From Pseudomonadota bacterium (GTDB taxonomy: Bacteria; Pseudomonadota; Alphaproteobacteria; Parvibaculales; Parvibaculaceae): a DNA stretch of 10,528 bases. Location of the stretch: positions 1 to 10,528 of the forward strand of contig JAJXZC010000070.1 in assembly GCA_021780275.1 (NCBI GenBank). The letters run 5' to 3'. Both the position numbers and the translations under genes were made by a program. Under the pieces are notes generated by a model that worked only from the letters and a program-made list of their open reading frames with translations, was not told the DNA's origin and ran no database searches. Numbering within the stretch: position 1 is the stretch's first letter; the number at the start of each line of letters is the position of its first letter. This document shows positions 9,301-10,528 of the stretch, piece by piece.

Positions 9301-10528
9301 TTCGGCGACATCACTCAATCCGATGAAGTCCACGTCGATCAGCTTGAGAACCGACAGGCTGGGGTTTGTGAAGCGCCAGCCCCGGCGTAGGTCGGTCCAG
9401 ACACGGTGAGCGATGACCTTTTGCAAGGCGCGCTGCGCGTCCTCTCGAACGACGGCACCAGCCTCAGGCTCCAACATCCAATGGATTCGGGCCTCCTTGT
9501 GAGCGGCCGTGAAGCCGAGGGCTTTGACGACGCGCAGACCGAATTCATCCTCGGTCAATCCATCATCGCCGGCGTCGAGCACGGCGCGAAGAATGGCGCC
9601 GCGAAGCAGGCTGACGAACAGGTAATCGTTAAAATGGCCGGCTTGCAGCGCCGCGTCCTGGCGATTGTCGGTAAAGCCGAGTAGCTTGCGTTTTTCCTTC
9701 GGGACTCCGCTGTGCGCGGCGTTCATCCATTCAAGCGCGGTGGACACGAGTAGCGTCGTCGCCGAGCTGCGCCCTTCGCCAGACAATCCGGCAAGCTTGG
9801 TGCGTTCCCGCATGGAGGGATGCGGTTGATCCTGGCAGCAGGGGCAAAAGCCAAATTTGCCAGGAATGAACCAGAACCGCCGGCCAGATGGGCTATAACG
9901 TCCATCCGGGGCGATCGTCATCATCACGGGTTGGCGTCCCTTTCGATTCTGACGAATGCGTTCGATGCCATTGCGGTCCTCGCGCCAGTCTTCGGGATAG
10001 CTTTCGATCTCACCTGTAAAGACATAGTCGGGATCGTTGTCGCCTGCCGGCGTAAGGTAGCCGGCGACCTCGTTTTCATTGCCCTCGATAGGCGTGTCGT
10101 CAATGTTGCGCGGCAGGAAGCGCACTTCGTCGGCATCCTGGACCTTCGTAACCACATGCGCTTCGTGGCCGCATTCGCGGCAAAAGCGGGTTGGGTAGAG
10201 GCGGTTGCCGGGTGCGTTCGGGTCCTCGAGTTGTCCATCGAACAGGACGCTTCGCGGCGGCGCGGTCAGTGTCGTGAAAATTTCGCCCGCGCCAGAAATG
10301 AAGCGATGCAACTTGAAGGCGATGAAGGCCGTGTCTCCTGAACCGCCTCGTTCGGCTTCAGGGAGGCTGACGCGCGTCAAGAACTTTTCGAGAGCGGTCC
10401 GACACGTTTCAGCGTCAGCGCCGCTGTCAGCTGCGAGCAACTCGACGGCCTGGGTGAACGGAAGGGGTTTCTTGCGTTTTAGTGTTTGGCCGTCGTCGAG
10501 GCCGACGGCGAGTTCCGCCCATATGGCG
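6385..10528 (-). CDS. Large DEAD/DEAH-type helicase with DUF1998 domain, 5' end cut by window edge (DruE-like / DrmA-DrmB-like)
   Basis: Superfamily 2 helicase or translocase, probably the DNA-engaging motor of a defence system. The frame is open to the right edge with no stop, so the protein is partial and the Walker A and DEAH lobe must lie outside. Numbering residues from the TTG codon at 10440 (an internal codon, not a credible start): a cysteine cluster at C87/C90 and C199/C201/C202; the family motif FTDNRQDAALQAGHFND at 256-272; helicase motif V (SPTMELGVDIS) at 632-642; motif VI (QRAGRAGRSG) at 661-670; a zinc-ribbon-like set C955, C958, C961, C969, C972; then DUF1998 with YEATEGGAGVL near 1165-1175 and C1221, C1225, C1228, H1238. 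About 355 residues separate the FTDNRQD motif from motif V, a large insertion in the second RecA lobe. A ~60-residue tail looks like a decayed nuclease fold. In DISARM the helicase (DrmA) and DUF1998 (DrmB) are separate proteins; Druantia DruE joins them. Helicase/DUF1998 assignment is firm; system assignment is inference. The stop lies 4 bp before the next gene. Confidence 0.9.
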   Translation of the reverse strand, partial: AIWAELAVGLDDGQTLKRKKPLPFTQAVELLAADSGADAETCRTALEKFLTRVSLPEAERGGSGDTAFIAFKLHRFISGAGEIFTTLTAPPRSVLFDGQLEDPNAPGNRLYPTRFCRECGHEAHVVTKVQDADEVRFLPRNIDDTPIEGNENEVAGYLTPAGDNDPDYVFTGEIESYPEDWREDRNGIERIRQNRKGRQPVMMTIAPDGRYSPSGRRFWFIPGKFGFCPCCQDQPHPSMRERTKLAGLSGEGRSSATTLLVSTALEWMNAAHSGVPKEKRKLLGFTDNRQDAALQAGHFNDYLFVSLLRGAILRAVLDAGDDGLTEDEFGLRVVKALGFTAAHKEARIHWMLEPEAGAVVREDAQRALQKVIAHRVWTDLRRGWRFTNPSLSVLKLIDVDFIGLSDVAEDVERLTAILPDLGSLDLDARRKLLRQILGAMLEGLAVGTEALDRTVLDSVTQRSRNFLRYPWAIDQKENLRSRTDLLLQAPGKDRVGLREEQTILRAGHNSRIGRLINRKSAIGTKLNKADYLAVMTGLFELLSREGIVTAVDLESDVRGWRLSPAAVRIVPGKAVRDGEAQGNRYFHDLYHAIASDLKQGHSSFWGLEGREHTAQVSQKQREWREWRFRFEEDDRKKLEENVAELKAAGESKTFLPALFCSPTMELGVDISALNAVYLRNVPPTPANYTQRAGRAGRSGQAASIITYCAAQSPHDQYFFNRRNEMVVGVVRPPALDITNEELVRSHLHAVWLAEAKLALSPDIPEILELNQPGYPLKQVVVDIISNPGLAAKAHAPMQHVLNQILASIDGKTPAWMSDRDNFIREVAANAPQQFDRAFDRWRELYNSARAQLTTANAQSEITGLSGADRQKIKAAQMQASDQIAILEQGKASNGSDFYSYRYLATEGFLPGYNFPRLPLYAFIPGEGKSGSFLQRARFLAISEFGPRSLIYHEGRAYRVMKAKLPPEIRTGDGSELATKDIYICSNCGACHEGEVERCHACNNPMAGEIPVKRTLRIDNVEAAPAERITANDEERVRQGFDIQTVFSWPKRNGQIQITQAECRCGETSPLVLQYGNSAEISRINKGLKRRANQTVFGFNIDPRTGYWAKSEEEDPDVDVPPDVVLPVRIVPIVRDRKNALLLRFRDPQIYAPSTIATVQHALMRGIEVVHQLEEGEVLGEPLPGRDNRRSILAYEATEGGAGVLNHLVEDPDALGKVAREALTLMHFENVDAAIAAGDANLLTDHKDEACVRGCYRCLLSYFNQPDHELIDRTSVEAKQMLVDLSRGRVAPSKSSARRELVDNWIAAFKGAEIPEPDAEPIVLGDQSIDFAWRKNRVAASKKPLSEAARESADSKGWTVFELPENVSQGVPSEMISMLTE
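6389..6393 (-). promoter_or_regulatory. Ribosome binding site of the SNF2 helicase gene
   Basis: ACGGA on the minus strand ends 8 nt before the ATG at 6380. It lies inside the last codons of the upstream helicase gene, so translation of the two genes is probably coupled. The match to the anti-Shine-Dalgarno sequence is short, and re-initiation after the 4 bp gap may contribute. Confidence 0.5.

Noticed and set aside
54..10528. Assignment to BREX
   Set aside because: The methyltransferase could be called PglX-like and the SNF2 helicase BrxHII-like, but no PglZ, BrxC, BrxA or BrxB is present, and a DUF1998 helicase is not a BREX core gene. DISARM or Druantia kinship fits better, though flanking sequence could change this.
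1..10528. CRISPR arrays, tRNA/rRNA genes, insertion sequences, attachment sites
   Set aside because: No regularly spaced repeats, no cloverleaf outside coding sequence, no terminal inverted repeats and no transposase were seen. Almost the entire window is coding on the minus strand.

Overview
The window is one block of three large genes, all read on the minus strand and packed with 3-4 bp gaps, so they look like part of a single operon. Transcription runs from the right edge to the left. The base composition (roughly 60% G+C overall, higher in the core genes) and codon style suggest a high-GC proteobacterium, perhaps an alphaproteobacterium. This is an impression only, since no taxonomic marker lies in the window.

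In transcription order: (1) positions 10528-6385 hold the C-terminal ~1380 codons of a very large superfamily 2 helicase with a C-terminal DUF1998 domain and several cysteine clusters. Its N-terminal ATPase lobe lies beyond the right edge. (2) Positions 6380-3615 encode a 921-residue SNF2/HepA-like helicase resembling DrmD of class 1 DISARM. (3) Positions 3611-54 encode a 1185-residue Eco57I-type N6-adenine methyltransferase resembling DrmMI. Positions 1-53 are intergenic or the start of a fourth gene.

Together they look like an anti-phage defence island related to class 1 DISARM. The methyltransferase would mark host DNA as self, and the two helicase/translocases would sense and act on unmarked incoming DNA. 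The unusual point is that the helicase and DUF1998 parts, which are separate proteins DrmA and DrmB in DISARM, sit in one polypeptide here. That architecture is more like DruE of Druantia. No phospholipase D-type gene (drmC) and no clear active nuclease is visible, so the effector may lie outside the window or the system may work without one.

Two features of the methyltransferase stand out. Base composition drops sharply right after the NPPW catalytic motif, where target recognition begins, which suggests an exchanged specificity region. The C-terminus also looks short or frameshifted. No RNA genes, CRISPR arrays, insertion sequences, promoters or terminators could be supported.
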